Source of the DNA: Alcaligenaceae bacterium
Lineage (GTDB): Bacteria > Pseudomonadota > Gammaproteobacteria > Burkholderiales > Burkholderiaceae_B
Length of the DNA stretch: 64,000 nucleotides
Direction of reading: 5' to 3'
Assembly (NCBI GenBank): GCA_013416455.1
Contig: JACCES010000009.1
Coordinates: forward strand, 124,001 to 188,000
Notes under the pieces: model-generated
Databases searched by the model: none
What the model was told of the DNA's origin: nothing
What the model saw: only the letters and a program-made list of their open reading frames with translations
In this document: in pieces, positions 25,362 through 34,908 of the stretch
Layout of the letters: each line of letters begins with the position of its first letter
Numbering within the stretch: position 1 is the stretch's first letter
Program-made: the position numbers and the translations under genes

Positions 25362-25387
25362 CGCGTCTGGGGCCGGCCCCAGACGCG
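25362..25387. terminator. 26-bp perfect palindrome, bidirectional terminator
   Basis: The two 13-base arms CGCGTCTGGGGCC and GGCCCCAGACGCG are exact inverted copies, ending two bases before the stop of the next convergent gene. It would form a very stable hairpin in both transcripts. It has no T-run, as is common in GC-rich genomes. Confidence 0.7.
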
Positions 25388-25389
25388 CC

Positions 25390-26493
25390 TCAGAAAACGT
25401 GCCCGAGGTATTTCCGCCTGATCGCGTCGACCACGCCGGTATCCAGGGCGCCCAGGGCCTCGATGGTCACGTCGCGCGTCAGGGGGCTCTGCAGCGGCAG
25501 CGCAAACCCGTATTTGTGCGGTTCGAACAGTGAACCGGTGACCCTGATCGGCAGCTCCGGATGCTTCCGGACGTAATACTCCAGGACGGGGGCATCGTCT
25601 ATGAAGGCGTCGATCTCTTTCTCGATCAGCGCATGGACGGCCTTGTCCCGCGTGTTGTAGATCAGCGTCTGGTATCCCCGGCCGATGGAAAATTCCTCTT
25701 CGACCGTTCCCGCCAGAACCCCGACACGCTTGCCTCCCAGGTCCTCCAGGCCATTGATGTGGCCGGTCAGGGACAAGGTGGTCATCACACTGGTGACGGT
25801 CGAAGTGACATAGGCCAGGACCGCGATGCCGCAGACCAGCCAGATCGCCTGCCATATGCGCCCCATCCAGCCGAACAGGTTCTTCCGTACGGGCGGCCTG
25901 CCGGTGGTCGCCACCGACATGACGGAGTAAAAGCTCTCTGCGATGCCATCGCGCCAGCGCCCCGGAAAGTTCTTGTCGAAACGGCGGTCGAACACCGTGA
26001 GCAGCAGCGTCGCCGCCAGGATGACGAGGGCGATCCACGCATAGGATCGCAGGAAACCGGCATCGCCGAGCGCGCCCACCAGATTCCGGAAACCGGTCGG
26101 CTTGTCCGTGCCCACCAGAATGCGCATCCCGCCGTCGAACCACGGCTGGGTGAGATCCATCCGGTGCGCGCGGGACTGATTGATGATGATGTTGGTCACC
26201 GCCACGTCGACGCTTCCGTTCTCGGTGGCGCGCAGCAGATCGCGCAGCGATTCGTATTCGGTGTAGCGGTAGGGGGTCGTGCCGCTCAATGGCAGCGATT
26301 CCCAGAGGTCGATCGCCACCCCTTCGTAGCCCTCGCCGCCCTTCATGACGAAGGGCGGATCGACATGCACGCCGATGACCAGGGCTTCCCCGGCATCCTG
26401 CGCATTCACGGGAAAAGCCAGAAAAATCAGCAGCAGCGACGCCAGGGCGGCACGCAAGAATGAACTTCCCGCATCTTTGAACTCTGTCGGCAT
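25390..26493 (-). CDS. Probable ionotropic glutamate receptor-like channel (binding domain split by a P-loop channel)
   Basis: A 367-residue protein with the domain order of prokaryotic GluR0. After a signal peptide (1-31) comes the first lobe of an amino-acid-binding SBP_bac_3 domain (VIGVHVDPPFVMK, INQSRAHRMDLTQPWF). It is interrupted by TM1 (about 150-168), a pore helix ESFYSVMSVATTGRPP (186-201) and TM2 (about 213-237), then the second lobe (GKRVGVLAGTVEEEF, AFIDDAPVLEYYV, YGFALPLQSPL). The filter position reads TTG-RPP, not the K+ filter TVGYG. No ABC permease or ATPase gene is linked to it. An ordinary binding protein would lack the central hydrophobic block. Ligand and ion are unknown. 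Confidence 0.78.
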   Translation of the reverse strand: MPTEFKDAGSSFLRAALASLLLIFLAFPVNAQDAGEALVIGVHVDPPFVMKGGEGYEGVAIDLWESLPLSGTTPYRYTEYESLRDLLRATENGSVDVAVTNIIINQSRAHRMDLTQPWFDGGMRILVGTDKPTGFRNLVGALGDAGFLRSYAWIALVILAATLLLTVFDRRFDKNFPGRWRDGIAESFYSVMSVATTGRPPVRKNLFGWMGRIWQAIWLVCGIAVLAYVTSTVTSVMTTLSLTGHINGLEDLGGKRVGVLAGTVEEEFSIGRGYQTLIYNTRDKAVHALIEKEIDAFIDDAPVLEYYVRKHPELPIRVTGSLFEPHKYGFALPLQSPLTRDVTIEALGALDTGVVDAIRRKYLGHVF

Positions 26494-26595
26494 GACTCGG
26501 ATCCTGTTAGCGGCTCATGAAGAATCCCGGCCGGCGGGCCGGAATCCCGGGCGGGCTCCGGCTCACGGACCGGGCCGGCGCCCGGAGGGGCGCGC

Positions 26596-27384
26596 TCAGA
26601 ATGCGGGAACGATGGAACCCTTGTATTTTTCCTGGATGAAGCCGCGCACTTCGTCGGTGTGCAGCGCCTTCACCAGCTTCTGCACGGCGGCGTCATCCTT
26701 CCTGGCTTCGGTCGTGACCACGATGTTCGCGTACGGGGAATCCTGGCCTTCGATGAACAAGGCATCGTTCACAGGATTGAGACCGGCTTCCAGCGCATAG
26801 TTGGTGTTGATCAGCGCGATATCCACGTCGGGCAGCACGCGCGGCAGCGTGGCGGCTTCGAGCTCGCGGAAGCGCAGCTTCTTCGGATTCTCGGCAATGT
26901 CGCGGGCGGTGGCGAGGATGTTGTCCGGGTCCTTCAGCTTGATGAGGCCCTGGTTCTGCAGCAGCAGCAGCGCCCTTGCGCCGTTGGACGGATCGTTCGG
27001 CAGCGCCACCTGGGCCCCGTCCTTGAGTTCATCGATGCTCTTGATCTTGCTGGAATAGGCGCCGAAAGGCTCGACGTGCACCAGCCCGACCGAGACCAGG
27101 CTGGTCTTGTGCTCGGCATTGAAGGAGTCCAGATAGGGTTTGTGCTGGAAGAAATTGACGTCCAGCTGGCCGTCCGACACCTGTACGTTGGGCTGCACGT
27201 AATCGGTGAACACCTTGATGTCGAGCTCCACCCCTTCCTTGGCAAGCGCCGGCTTCACGAACTCCAGCAGTTCCGCATGGGGAACCGGAGTCGCGGCCAC
27301 ACTGAGCTTTTCGGCCTGGGCGGCGGGCATGGCGAACAAGGCCGCCAGGACGAAGGCGGCGGGGGCGAATTTCTTCAACGACAT
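26596..27384 (-). CDS. metQ: D-methionine/methionine ABC transporter substrate-binding protein
   Basis: A 262-residue NlpA/MetQ family protein that captures methionine in the periplasm. Signal peptide 1-24 (MSLKKFAPAAFVLAALFAMP, then AQA-E) is of the signal peptidase I type: there is no lipobox cysteine, so this one is soluble rather than a lipoprotein. Family motifs: VAATPVPHAELLEFVKP, DVNFFQHKPYLDSF and ALINTNYALEAGLNP. It is the third gene of the leftward metN-metI-metQ unit, 17 bases after metI. Confidence 0.93.
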   Translation of the reverse strand: MSLKKFAPAAFVLAALFAMPAAQAEKLSVAATPVPHAELLEFVKPALAKEGVELDIKVFTDYVQPNVQVSDGQLDVNFFQHKPYLDSFNAEHKTSLVSVGLVHVEPFGAYSSKIKSIDELKDGAQVALPNDPSNGARALLLLQNQGLIKLKDPDNILATARDIAENPKKLRFRELEAATLPRVLPDVDIALINTNYALEAGLNPVNDALFIEGQDSPYANIVVTTEARKDDAAVQKLVKALHTDEVRGFIQEKYKGSIVPAF

Positions 27385-27401
27385 GGTTTTCTCCAGTAAG
27401 G

Positions 27402-28061
27402 CTATTTACGATTCAGGCGAGCGACCAGACGGTCGCCGAACACCTGCAACAACTGCACCATGATGACCAGGATCACCACGGTAACGATCATGACATCGGT
27501 CTGATAGCGCTGATACCCGAAGCGCAGGGCGAGATCGCCCAGGCCGCCCCCGCCGATCACGCCCGACATGGCGGAATACCCGACCAGCGCGATGGCCGTG
27601 ACGATGACCGCCGCAATGATGCCGGTCGTGGCTTCGGGCAGCAGGGCCAGCAGCACGGTCTGGCGCGAATTGGCGCCCATGGCCCGGCAGGCCTCCGACA
27701 CGCCGGGGTCGAGCTCGCGCAGCACGTTCTCGACCAGCCGGGCGAAGAACGGCGCCGCGCTGGCCACCAGGGGCGGCACGGCGCCTTCCACCCCCAGAGA
27801 AGTGCCCGCCAGCACCCGGGTCAGCGGGATCATCACGATCAGCAGGATCAGGAAGGGCACCGAACGCAACACATTGACGATGAATGACAGCACTTGATAG
27901 ACGATGGTATTGGACAGCATCTGGCGCGGGCTGGTCAGGAACAGGACGACCCCCAGCGGCAGGCCGATGACGACCGTGAACAGCAGGGAAAAGCCCGTCA
28001 TCAACAATGTATCTACAGTGGCTTCACCGATGAGCAGCCAGTCGATATTACCGAAATTCAT
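27402..28061 (-). CDS. metI: Methionine ABC transporter permease
   Basis: A 219-residue inner-membrane permease with five predicted helices. The BPD_transp_1 EAA loop is EACRAMGANSRQTVLLALLPEA, which contacts MetN. Other MetI features are VNVLRSVPFLILLIVMIPLTR and SAMSGVIGGGGLGDLALRFGYQRY. The true start is ATG 28061, overlapping the metN stop by 4 bases; the frame runs open upstream only because it is antisense-like to metN in another frame. Length fits the family. Confidence 0.95.
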   Translation of the reverse strand: MNFGNIDWLLIGEATVDTLLMTGFSLLFTVVIGLPLGVVLFLTSPRQMLSNTIVYQVLSFIVNVLRSVPFLILLIVMIPLTRVLAGTSLGVEGAVPPLVASAAPFFARLVENVLRELDPGVSEACRAMGANSRQTVLLALLPEATTGIIAAVIVTAIALVGYSAMSGVIGGGGLGDLALRFGYQRYQTDVMIVTVVILVIMVQLLQVFGDRLVARLNRK

Positions 28062-29107
28062 TTCCGCAGCTCCTCGCATTCCACGCCGTCGGCGCGCAGG
28101 ATGCCGGGCAGCCTTGCGCAGGCCTCGGGCGCGCCCTGGACCGCGACGACCAATTGCCCATAGGGCGTGTCCTTGATGCGCCCAACCGCGCCCTGAAGAA
28201 TGCTCAGATCCACCTCCAGCTCGCGGCTGACGCGGCTCAACAGGGGCTGAAGCGTAGACGCCCCCCGGAAGCTCAGGCGCAGCAGCGTGCCTTCCATGCC
28301 CTGCGCCATGTCGCGCCAGCCCTCGGCATCCATGCCGCTTTCCGACAGCAGCGACTGAGTCACCGCATGTTGCGGATGCAGAAAGACGTCGAGCACGTCT
28401 CCGTATTCGACGATGAGCCCGGCATCGATGACGGCCACGCGGTCGCAGACGCTGCGGATGACGTCCATGCCATGGGTGATGAGCACGATGGTGAGGCCCA
28501 GCTGCCGATTGATGTCGATCAGCAGCCGCAATATGGATTGCGTGGTTTCGGGATCGAGCGCCGACGTGGCCTCGTCGCACAGCAGCAGCCGCGGCCTGCT
28601 GGCCAGCGCCCGGGCAATGCCCACACGCTGCTGCTGGCCGCCCGAAAGCTGGCGCGGATACTTGCCGGCATGTTCGGACAGCCCCACCAGTGCGAGCATT
28701 TCATGGGCGCGCTCGCGCTGCTGCCGGCGGCTCATGCCGGCCAGCCGCAGCGGAAAACACACGTTGTCGAGCACGGTGCGGGAACGCAGCAGATTGAAAT
28801 GCTGGAACACCATGCCCACCGACTGCCGGAATCTGCGCAGTTCGGCATCGCCATAGGCCGTGATGTCATCGCCATCGACGAGGACGCGGCCTTCGGTCGG
28901 GCGTTCGAGCAGATTCAGCATGCGGATCAGCGTGCTCTTGCCCGCCCCGGAGCGCCCGATGATGCCGAAGATCTCGCCACGCTCGATACGCAGGCTGACG
29001 CCGGCCAATGCATGGGATACACGTTCCGGACTCGCATACGTTTTGCGCAGGTTCTCCAGGACAATCAAGGCGGGGGCTCTCTGAATGGGCAAGGGCTGGG
29101 GGATCAC
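28058..29107 (-). CDS. metN: Methionine ABC transporter ATP-binding protein
   Basis: A 349-residue ATPase that drives methionine import. Walker A is IIGRSGAGKST, the Q-loop is MVFQHFNLL, the ABC signature is LSGGQQQRVGIARAL, Walker B is LLLCDEATSALD and the H-loop is VLITHGMDVI. The C-terminal NIL/ACT-like domain (about 270-349), which binds methionine for feedback inhibition, is present. The start is uncertain: GTG 29107 gives a 13-residue extension compared with the usual MI-x-x-x-NL start, which here would be TTG 29068; neither has a good ribosome site. First gene of metNIQ. Confidence 0.95.
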   Translation of the reverse strand: MIPQPLPIQRAPALIVLENLRKTYASPERVSHALAGVSLRIERGEIFGIIGRSGAGKSTLIRMLNLLERPTEGRVLVDGDDITAYGDAELRRFRQSVGMVFQHFNLLRSRTVLDNVCFPLRLAGMSRRQQRERAHEMLALVGLSEHAGKYPRQLSGGQQQRVGIARALASRPRLLLCDEATSALDPETTQSILRLLIDINRQLGLTIVLITHGMDVIRSVCDRVAVIDAGLIVEYGDVLDVFLHPQHAVTQSLLSESGMDAEGWRDMAQGMEGTLLRLSFRGASTLQPLLSRVSRELEVDLSILQGAVGRIKDTPYGQLVVAVQGAPEACARLPGILRADGVECEELRK

Positions 29108-29279
29108 CTCAGCGAAGGGCGAAATTTAACATACCGATTCACACTGTTTTCGCTGAAACTAATTACCTGAAGTTATTAGCAGGACAGGGGTGATGAACCG
29201 TCTATTCTATCAACCCCATGCCGGCGCCATGCCATCGGCTTTCTCGTGGAAAACCTGGGGTCAGCCCCGCCCTCCGGCC

Positions 29280-30602
29280 TCAATGCAGCTTGAGCCGGGG
29301 CTCGGTACGGCGATGGATGCGGGCAAGGACGATCGCCATCGCGGTGCGCGCCATACCGTGCACCACCAGTTGATGGCGGCGGTACAGCAGGGAATAGAAC
29401 ACGCGGGCCAGCCGGCCTTCCAGCGTCACATCCCTCAACAGATTCCCCATCAGGCTGCCGACGGCGGTATAACCCGCGAGCGAAACCAGCGACCCCCTGT
29501 TGCGGAAACGGAAATCCGGCAAGGTCCGGCCCGCCAGCCGGCGCGGAAGGTTCTCCGCAAGGAAGCGGGCCTGCTGCTGCGCCGCCTGCGCCAGTGGCGG
29601 CACGCTGCGCTCGCTGCCGTCTTCCAGCGGACAGGCCGCGCAATCCCCCATCGCAAAGACATCGCCATCGAGCGTCGTCTGCAGCGTCGGCTTCACCTTG
29701 AGCTGGTGGCGGGAAGTGGTTTCCAGGCCGTCGAGCGTATCCAGCACCTCGGGCGCCTCGATGCCGGCGGCCCACACCACGAAGGTGGCGGGGATGCTTT
29801 TACCGTCCTTTGTCAGAACGGCGGCGTCCGTCACCTCCGAGACGGCCACATCGCAGAGGACTCTTACGCCCAGCGCTTCCAGCGTCGATTCCGCGTCGCG
29901 CCCCACCCGCTCGGGCAGGGCGGCCAGCAGGCGCGCGGCGCGGTCCAGGACCGTGATGCGCACCCGTTGGGGCTGTATGGAGGCAAGGCCGTACGCCGGC
30001 AGCTGCCATGAAGCCTGGCGCAGTTCCGCCGCCAGTTCCACGCCGGTGGCGCCGCCGCCGACGATCACCACATCCAGGGCATCATGGCCATCCATGTCCG
30101 TCCCTTCGTGCGGATCGGCGCGGGCATGGGCCTGAAGGTAACGGCGCAGCAGCCGGCGATGAAAGCTCAACGCCTCTTCGGTCGTATCCAGGAAGCTGCA
30201 ATGCTCCCTGACCCCCGGCACCCCGAAATCCGCGCTGCGGCTACCCACCGCCAGCACCAGGGTGTCATAGGCAATGCGCCGGGCGGGCGCCATGGCGCCG
30301 CCGCCCTCATCGAGCGCTTCCGCCAGCATCACTTCCCGGCGGCCGCGGTCCAGCCCGCACAGCACACCCGGCTGAAACTCGAAATGATTCCAGCGCGCCT
30401 GGGCCAGATAATTGACGTCGTTGTCCGAAAAATCCAGGGAACCCGCGGCCACCTCATGCAGCAGCGGCTTCCATACGTGGGTCAGCTTGCGGTCGACCAG
30501 CGTGATGTGGGCATGGCCGCGGCGCCCCAGCTTCCTGCCGAGCCGGGTGGCGAGCTCCAGCCCGCCGGCCCCGCCCCCGACGATGACGATGCGATGCGAC
30601 AT
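29280..30602 (-). CDS. ndh: Type II NADH:quinone oxidoreductase
   Basis: A 440-residue single-subunit, non-proton-pumping NADH dehydrogenase at the inner face of the membrane. Two Rossmann motifs are seen: VIVGGGAGGLELATRLG (FAD, residues 5-21) and VVIVGGGATGVELAAELR (NADH, about 174). VWAAGIEAPE and VFAMGDCAACP form the FAD closing segment, and ARTAMAIVLARIHRR near the end is the amphipathic membrane anchor region. ATG 30602 has GGAG five bases upstream. It is divergent from the acetate operon. Length matches Ndh. Confidence 0.9.
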   Translation of the reverse strand: MSHRIVIVGGGAGGLELATRLGRKLGRRGHAHITLVDRKLTHVWKPLLHEVAAGSLDFSDNDVNYLAQARWNHFEFQPGVLCGLDRGRREVMLAEALDEGGGAMAPARRIAYDTLVLAVGSRSADFGVPGVREHCSFLDTTEEALSFHRRLLRRYLQAHARADPHEGTDMDGHDALDVVIVGGGATGVELAAELRQASWQLPAYGLASIQPQRVRITVLDRAARLLAALPERVGRDAESTLEALGVRVLCDVAVSEVTDAAVLTKDGKSIPATFVVWAAGIEAPEVLDTLDGLETTSRHQLKVKPTLQTTLDGDVFAMGDCAACPLEDGSERSVPPLAQAAQQQARFLAENLPRRLAGRTLPDFRFRNRGSLVSLAGYTAVGSLMGNLLRDVTLEGRLARVFYSLLYRRHQLVVHGMARTAMAIVLARIHRRTEPRLKLH

Positions 30603-30713
30603 GGCGACTCCGCAAAAATCAGGGAAGCCGCAAAGCAGCACGTAGCGTGCTCAGCCCGGGCGCCGCGCGCGCGAAACAGGCCTTGGCCGCGTCATATCCG
30701 GGCACTCCCCTAC

Positions 30714-30723
30714 GACTAAAGTC
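30714..30723. promoter_or_regulatory. Candidate NarL/LuxR-type operator upstream of the acetate operon
   Basis: GACT-AA-AGTC is an inverted repeat inside CTACGACTAAAGTCTC, about 140 bases before the DUF485 gene. It is a plausible site for the CrbR response regulator encoded downstream; this is inference from position and symmetry only. Confidence 0.35.
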
Positions 30724-30864
30724 TCTCTGTGCCGCAAGACGTTCAGCGCGTACAGTTTCCGCCATGGTCGCCCGCCCGCGGCCACTGCCCCGACCTCGCG
30801 GCGAACGGCGCACCGCGACGCCGCGAACGGGAACGAGACAAAGAGAGAAGGTGGAGACTCATTC

Positions 30865-31176
30865 ATGAATACCCCGGACGACATCCTGTCGAACGTCCAT
30901 CGGCACCCCAAATACCAGGAACTGCTGAAGCGCCGCAACCGCACGAGCTTGCTGTTCTTCGTGATCACGGCCGTCATCTATGCCGGCTTCATCCTCACCC
31001 TGGCCTACGACCCCGGTCTCTTTTCCCGGCCCCTGGCCGGCATGACCATGAGCATAGGCGTATTCACCGGCGTGCTGGTGGCGCTGAGCGCCGTCGTGCT
31101 GATCGCCGCCTATGTCTATATTTCCAACCGGGTGTTCGACCCGCTGATCGAAGCCATCGTGAAGGACGTGACATGA
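30865..31176 (+). CDS. DUF485 membrane protein linked to acetate permease (YjcH-like)
   Basis: A 103-residue inner-membrane protein with two transmembrane helices (about 27-47 and 60-83). The DUF485 motif is [16 protein letters not shown] at the N-terminus and [12 protein letters not shown] at the end. Such proteins (E. coli YjcH) are nearly always encoded before actP and are thought to aid the permease, but their role is not known. The stop overlaps the actP ATG by 4 bases. GGAGA lies a few bases upstream of the ATG. Confidence 0.92.
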   Translation: MNTPDDILSNVHRHPKYQELLKRRNRTSLLFFVITAVIYAGFILTLAYDPGLFSRPLAGMTMSIGVFTGVLVALSAVVLIAAYVYISNRVFDPLIEAIVKDVT

Positions 31177-32882
31177 GAAATACGGAGAGAAAAAATACCC
31201 CCACGCCGCGCCTTCGGCTTGCCATCCACTTCGCGGCCTGCCTGCTGTTTCTGTCTTCGACCGGGGTGGCCCACGCGGCGGCGCCCGGGCAGGCCAACGC
31301 CTCGGCCATCGTCATGTTCCTGGTGTTCATCGCCGCCACCATGGGCGTGACATGGTGGGCCGCGGGCCGCACCCGCACCACGTCGGACTTCTACACCGCC
31401 GGCGGCGGCCTGTCCGGCTTCCAGAACGGGCTGGCGATCGCCGGCGACTACCTGTCGGCGGCCTCCTTCCTGGGCATTGCCGGCATGGTTTACGTCAGTG
31501 GTTTCGACGGCATGATCTACGCCATCGGCTTCCTGTTCGGCTGGCCGGTGGTGATGTTCCTGATCGCCGAGCGCCTGCGCAACCTGGGCCGCTACAACTT
31601 TGCCGACGTGACATCCTACCGCCTGTCGCAGACACCGATGCGGGTGCTGGCCGCCAGCGCCTCGCTGCTGATCATCGCCCTCTATCTCATCGCGCAGATG
31701 GTCGGCGCCGGCAAGCTCATCGTGCTGCTGTTCGGCCTGGACTACAACCTGGCCGTGCTCATCGTCGGTTCCCTGATGATGATCTACGTGGCGTTCGGCG
31801 GCATGACGGCGACCACCTGGGTACAGATCATCAAGGCCGTGCTGATGCTGTTCGGCGCCACCCTGATGAGCGTGCTGGTGCTGGCCATGTTCCGCTACAA
31901 CCCCGACGTCCTGCTGGCCGAGGCGGTCAACATCCATCCGTCCGGCGCCGAACTGCTGGCGCCCGGCGCCCAGGTCAGCAGCAACCCGCTCAATGCGCTG
32001 TCCCTGGGCATTGCGCTGGCTTTCGGCACGGCCGGCCTGCCGCATATCCTGATGCGCTTCTTCACCGTTTCCAACGCCAAGGAAGCCCGCAAGTCGGTGA
32101 TCTACGCCAGCTCCTTCATCGGCTACTTCTACCTGCTCACCTTCATCATCGGCTTCGGCGCCGTCGCCCTGCTGGTGCGCCATCCCGAATACTTCACCAC
32201 CGGCCCCGACGGCGGCTTCGACCTGATGACCGGCCTGATCGGCGGCACCAACATGGTTGCGGTGCACCTGGCCAATGCGGTCGGCGGCAGCCTGCTGCTG
32301 GGCTTCCTGGCCGCCGTGACCTTCGCGACCATCGTCGCGGTGGTGGCGGGGCTGGCGCTGGCCGGCGCCGCCGCCATCTCGCACGACCTCTACGCCAATG
32401 TCATCGCCCGCGGCCGCGCCACGGAACGCGACCAGATGCGCATTTCCCGGATTTCGACCATCGCGCTGGGCGTGCTGGCCATCATTCTGGGCATCATCTT
32501 CGAGAACCAGAACGTAGCCTTCATGGTCGGCCTGGCCTTCGCCATCGCGGCAAGCTCCAACTTCCCGGTGCTGGTGCTGTCGATTTCCTGGCGCGGCTGC
32601 ACCACGCGCGGCGCGACCATCGGCGGCTTCATCGGCCTGGCCACCGCCACCCTCTGGGTGGTGCTGAGCCAGACGGTATGGGTCGATGTGCTGGGCTTCG
32701 CCGAACCGGTCACGCCCTTCCCCAACCCGGGCATTCTTTCGGTGCCCCTGGCCTTCGCCTCGATCTGGCTGTTTTCCCTGCTGGACCGCAGCGCGCGCGC
32801 CAGCAAGGAGGCCGCCGCATTCGACGCCCTGACCATCCGCAGCCAGACCGGCATCGGCGCTACCACCGCCGTCGCCCACTGA
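31173..32882 (+). CDS. actP: Cation/acetate symporter ActP
   Basis: A 569-residue sodium:solute symporter (SSS family) that imports acetate and related short acids. A signal-peptide-like N-terminus (ending HAAA) is followed by about 13 hydrophobic helices. Family signatures: [32 protein letters not shown] near 70 and [15 protein letters not shown] near 290. It is translationally coupled to DUF485 (ATGA overlap) and followed by acs, so uptake and activation of acetate are encoded together. Confidence 0.94.
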   Translation: MRNTERKNTPTPRLRLAIHFAACLLFLSSTGVAHAAAPGQANASAIVMFLVFIAATMGVTWWAAGRTRTTSDFYTAGGGLSGFQNGLAIAGDYLSAASFLGIAGMVYVSGFDGMIYAIGFLFGWPVVMFLIAERLRNLGRYNFADVTSYRLSQTPMRVLAASASLLIIALYLIAQMVGAGKLIVLLFGLDYNLAVLIVGSLMMIYVAFGGMTATTWVQIIKAVLMLFGATLMSVLVLAMFRYNPDVLLAEAVNIHPSGAELLAPGAQVSSNPLNALSLGIALAFGTAGLPHILMRFFTVSNAKEARKSVIYASSFIGYFYLLTFIIGFGAVALLVRHPEYFTTGPDGGFDLMTGLIGGTNMVAVHLANAVGGSLLLGFLAAVTFATIVAVVAGLALAGAAAISHDLYANVIARGRATERDQMRISRISTIALGVLAIILGIIFENQNVAFMVGLAFAIAASSNFPVLVLSISWRGCTTRGATIGGFIGLATATLWVVLSQTVWVDVLGFAEPVTPFPNPGILSVPLAFASIWLFSLLDRSARASKEAAAFDALTIRSQTGIGATTAVAH

Positions 32883-32899
32883 GCACCCGCCAGAATGCA

Positions 32900-32923
32900 G
32901 GCCTCGCCGTTCACGGCGAGGCC
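32900..32923 (+). terminator. Stable hairpin between actP and acs
   Basis: GGCCTCGCCG-TTCA-CGGCGAGGCC is a perfect 10-bp stem with a 4-base loop, 18 bases after the actP stop and 25 bases before the acs start. It lacks a T-run. In an operon this could set an RNA 3' end or processing site and change the actP:acs ratio. Confidence 0.5.
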
Positions 32924-32948
32924 GAGCGAGAAAACACGAGAGTTGAAC

Positions 32949-34901
32949 ATGAGTGAAACCCATCGACTGTACCCCGTTCCCGAAGGCTTCAAGGGCCCGC
33001 TGACCATCACCCAGGCGCAATACGAGCGCCGCTATGCGGAATCGCTCGAAGACCCGGACGCTTTCTGGGCCGGCGTGGCGCGCCGCATCGACTGGTATCG
33101 CGAGCCCGCCCAGGTGCGGGACGTCAGCTTCGATGCCGACGACTTCCGCATCCGCTGGTACGCGGACGGCGAACTGAACGTCAGCGTCAACTGCCTGGAC
33201 CGCCACCTGGCCGCCCGCGGCGACAAGGCCGCGCTGATCTGGGAATCCGACGATCCCGGCATCCCGTCCCGGACAATCAGCTACCGCGAGCTGCACGCGC
33301 AGGTCTGCAAACTGGCCAACGCCCTGCGCGGCCTGGGCATCGGCAAGGGCGACCGCGTCACCATCTATCTGCCCATGGCGGTCGAAGCGGTCGTCGCCCT
33401 GCTGGCCTGCGCCCGTATCGGCGCGGTGCACAACGTGGTGTTCGGCGGCTTCGCCCCCGCCTCCATCGCCGACCGCGTGCAGGATTGCGGCGCCAGGGCC
33501 GTCATCACGGCGGACGAAGGGCGCCGCTCCGGCCGGCCCATTCCGCTCAAGGCAAACGTGGATGCAGCGCTGGAGCGCCCGGGCACCGGTTCGGTCGAAG
33601 CCGTCATCGTGCTCGCCCATACCGGCGCCTCTGTCCCCATGCGGGCGGGCCGCGACCACTGGTATCACGAGCTGGTCGCCGGCCAGCCGGCGCAGTGCGA
33701 GCCCGAGCGCATGAACGCGGAAGACCCGCTCTTCATCCTGTACACCTCGGGCAGCACGGGCAAGCCCAAGGGCGTGGTGCATACTTCAGGCGGCTACCTG
33801 GTGTATGCCAGCTACACGCACGAATCCATCTTCGACCTGCGCGAAGACGACGTCTTCTGGTGCACCGCGGATGTGGGCTGGATCACCGGCCACAGCTACA
33901 TCGTCTATGGCCCCTTGTCCAACGGGGCGACCACCCTCGTTTTCGAAGGCGTGCCCAGCTATCCGGACGCTTCACGCTTCTGGCAGGTGGTCGACAAGCA
34001 TCAAGTGACCATCTTCTACACAGCGCCGACGGCCATCCGCGCGCTGATGCGGGAAGGCACCGAACCCGTCCGGCGCTGCTCGCGCCAGTCGCTGCGGCTG
34101 CTGGGTTCGGTGGGAGAGCCCATCAACCCGGAAGCCTGGCGCTGGTATCACGACATCGTGGGCGAAGGCCGCTGCCCCGTCGTCGACACCTGGTGGCAGA
34201 CCGAAACGGGCGGCTTCATCCTGGCCCCCTTCCCCGGCGCCAGGAATCAGAAGCCCGGCGCCGCCTGCACGCCGTTCTTCGGCATCCGCCCGGCCCTCGT
34301 CAATGCGGACGGCTCGATGATCGAAGGCGCAGGCGAAGGCAATCTGGTGCTCGCCAACTCCTGGCCCGGCCAGGCCCGCACGGTATACGGCGACCACCAG
34401 CGTTTCATCGACACCTATTTCAAGACCTATCCCGGCTGCTACTTCACCGGGGACGGCGCGCGCCGGGACGAGGATGGCGACTACTGGATCACCGGCCGGG
34501 TGGACGACGTGGTGAACGTCAGCGGACACCGGATCGGCACCGCCGAACTGGAAAGCGCGCTCGTCGCACACCCGAAAGTCGCGGAAGCCGCGGCGGTGGG
34601 CTTCAACCATGACCTCAAGGGCCAGGGAATCTACGTCTACGTCACCCTGGTCGCCGGGGAAGAAGGCTCCGAGTCCCTGCGCCAGGAGCTCACCAGCCAC
34701 CTGCGCAAGGAGATCGGCCCCATCGCCACACCGGACCATCTGCAATGGGCGCCCAGCCTGCCCAAGACCCGTTCGGGCAAGATCATGCGCCGCATTCTGC
34801 GCAAGATAGCCGAGAACGACATCGGCCAGCTGGGCGACATCAGCACGCTGGCCGATCCTTCCGTCGTGGACGCTTTGGTTCAGGAAAGGTGTGTGGCATG
34901 A
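32949..34901 (+). CDS. acs: Acetyl-CoA synthetase
   Basis: A 650-residue AMP-forming acetate:CoA ligase, the high-affinity acetate-scavenging enzyme. Motifs: [17 protein letters not shown] (about 261, ATP loop), [10 protein letters not shown] (about 414; the Trp limits the acyl pocket to acetate), and the C-terminal catalytic Lys611 in [12 protein letters not shown], the residue acetylated by protein acetyltransferases in known Acs. ATG 32949 gives the usual length; GAGAG lies upstream. Third gene of the acetate operon and 7 bases before crbR, whose regulator class controls acs elsewhere. A propionyl-CoA ligase (PrpE) is the alternative but the order with actP and CrbSR favours Acs. Confidence 0.94.
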   Translation: MSETHRLYPVPEGFKGPLTITQAQYERRYAESLEDPDAFWAGVARRIDWYREPAQVRDVSFDADDFRIRWYADGELNVSVNCLDRHLAARGDKAALIWESDDPGIPSRTISYRELHAQVCKLANALRGLGIGKGDRVTIYLPMAVEAVVALLACARIGAVHNVVFGGFAPASIADRVQDCGARAVITADEGRRSGRPIPLKANVDAALERPGTGSVEAVIVLAHTGASVPMRAGRDHWYHELVAGQPAQCEPERMNAEDPLFILYTSGSTGKPKGVVHTSGGYLVYASYTHESIFDLREDDVFWCTADVGWITGHSYIVYGPLSNGATTLVFEGVPSYPDASRFWQVVDKHQVTIFYTAPTAIRALMREGTEPVRRCSRQSLRLLGSVGEPINPEAWRWYHDIVGEGRCPVVDTWWQTETGGFILAPFPGARNQKPGAACTPFFGIRPALVNADGSMIEGAGEGNLVLANSWPGQARTVYGDHQRFIDTYFKTYPGCYFTGDGARRDEDGDYWITGRVDDVVNVSGHRIGTAELESALVAHPKVAEAAAVGFNHDLKGQGIYVYVTLVAGEEGSESLRQELTSHLRKEIGPIATPDHLQWAPSLPKTRSGKIMRRILRKIAENDIGQLGDISTLADPSVVDALVQERCVA

Positions 34902-34908
34902 TAGGTGA

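Noticed and set aside
28061-29200. SAM riboswitch or MetJ box upstream of metNIQ
   Set aside because: I found no riboswitch core or AGACGTCT-like repeats before metN.
31116-33782. An 888-codon minus-strand frame opposite actP and acs
   Set aside because: Shadow of actP and acs; His/Gly/Asp-rich product without domains.
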